A DNA stretch of 5,950 bases, taken from NCBI GenBank assembly GCA_934630445.1, contig CAKTWY010000155.1, forward strand, positions 1 through 5,950, written 5' to 3'. Position numbers and translations under genes: made by a program. Shown here piece by piece: positions 5,849 through 5,950 of the stretch (position 1 is the stretch's first letter; every line of letters starts with the position of its first letter). This DNA comes from an uncultured Eubacteriales bacterium. Lineage in GTDB: Bacteria; Bacillota; Clostridia; Oscillospirales; Butyricicoccaceae. A model generated the notes under the pieces. It was not told where the DNA came from, ran no database searches, and saw only the letters and a program-made list of their open reading frames with translations.

Positions 5849-5950
5849 TATTCGGCGGAATGGGTAAGGGTTCCATTTCTACATATGAAAGACAAAAGCC
5901 TGCCTGGCAGTCCAACCGATATCGTATCTCTGTCGGGTGAAGCACAAGCA
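5849..5950. other. End of window, no supportable gene
   Basis: I see no recognisable gene in these bases. Short frames run off the right edge on both strands, but none has a start signal or familiar motif. The promoter of the minus-strand gene ending at 5249 should lie here, yet no clear -35/-10 pair is visible. Confidence 0.4.

Noticed and set aside
5752..5950. A plus-strand frame open to the right edge
   Set aside because: It overlaps the start of the well-supported minus-strand gene at 5797, has no ribosome-binding site and shows no familiar motif.

Overview
The window reads as a chromosome segment from an anaerobic, probably gut-dwelling member of the Bacillota, class Clostridia. G+C is a little over half by eye. 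Ribosome-binding sites are strong AGGAGG/GGGAGG types. The protein families seen (a UroD-like protein in a sugar operon, a GH4 hydrolase with a CHEV motif, YmaF, a LytTR-type receiver, and an LWxQHVYWTR helical protein) are typical of that group. No species can be named from the sequence alone.

Layout. Positions 1-495 (+) hold the C-terminal part of an unrecognised protein whose start lies outside the window. A near-perfect bidirectional terminator (508-542) separates it from a convergent three-gene operon on the minus strand, transcribed from about 4153 down to 568. In order of transcription the operon holds a UroD-fold protein with a GTG start (4153-3053), a cytoplasmic alpha/beta-hydrolase of the acetyl-xylan-esterase/dienelactone-hydrolase type (3037-1952), and a GH4 glycosidase with the CHEV motif of alpha-galacturonidases (1929-568). 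Gaps of 15 and 22 nt, each with a good Shine-Dalgarno sequence, support co-transcription. The likely job is intracellular processing of imported pectin-derived oligosaccharides: the esterase removes acyl groups, the GH4 enzyme releases galacturonate, and the UroD-like protein has an unknown role. The operon leader carries a 12-bp palindrome plus a third half-site that could be its operator.

Upstream of the operon on the same strand is a broken response regulator (4653-4333). It keeps the first two thirds of a receiver domain and has lost the rest and its DNA-binding domain. A plus-strand ymaF-family gene (4797-5159) follows, encoding a 120-residue protein with seven HxH motifs, preceded by a small hairpin. 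A strong hairpin (5175-5207) lies between it and a convergent minus-strand gene (5797-5249) for a 182-residue helical protein of unknown function, whose leader has a bulged hairpin just before the ribosome-binding site. The last ~100 bases hold no supportable gene.

No mobile element, CRISPR array, tRNA or rRNA was found. The most interesting points are the UroD/esterase/GH4 gene set, the three-half-site palindrome in front of it, and the His-rich YmaF protein with an added CGCC motif.
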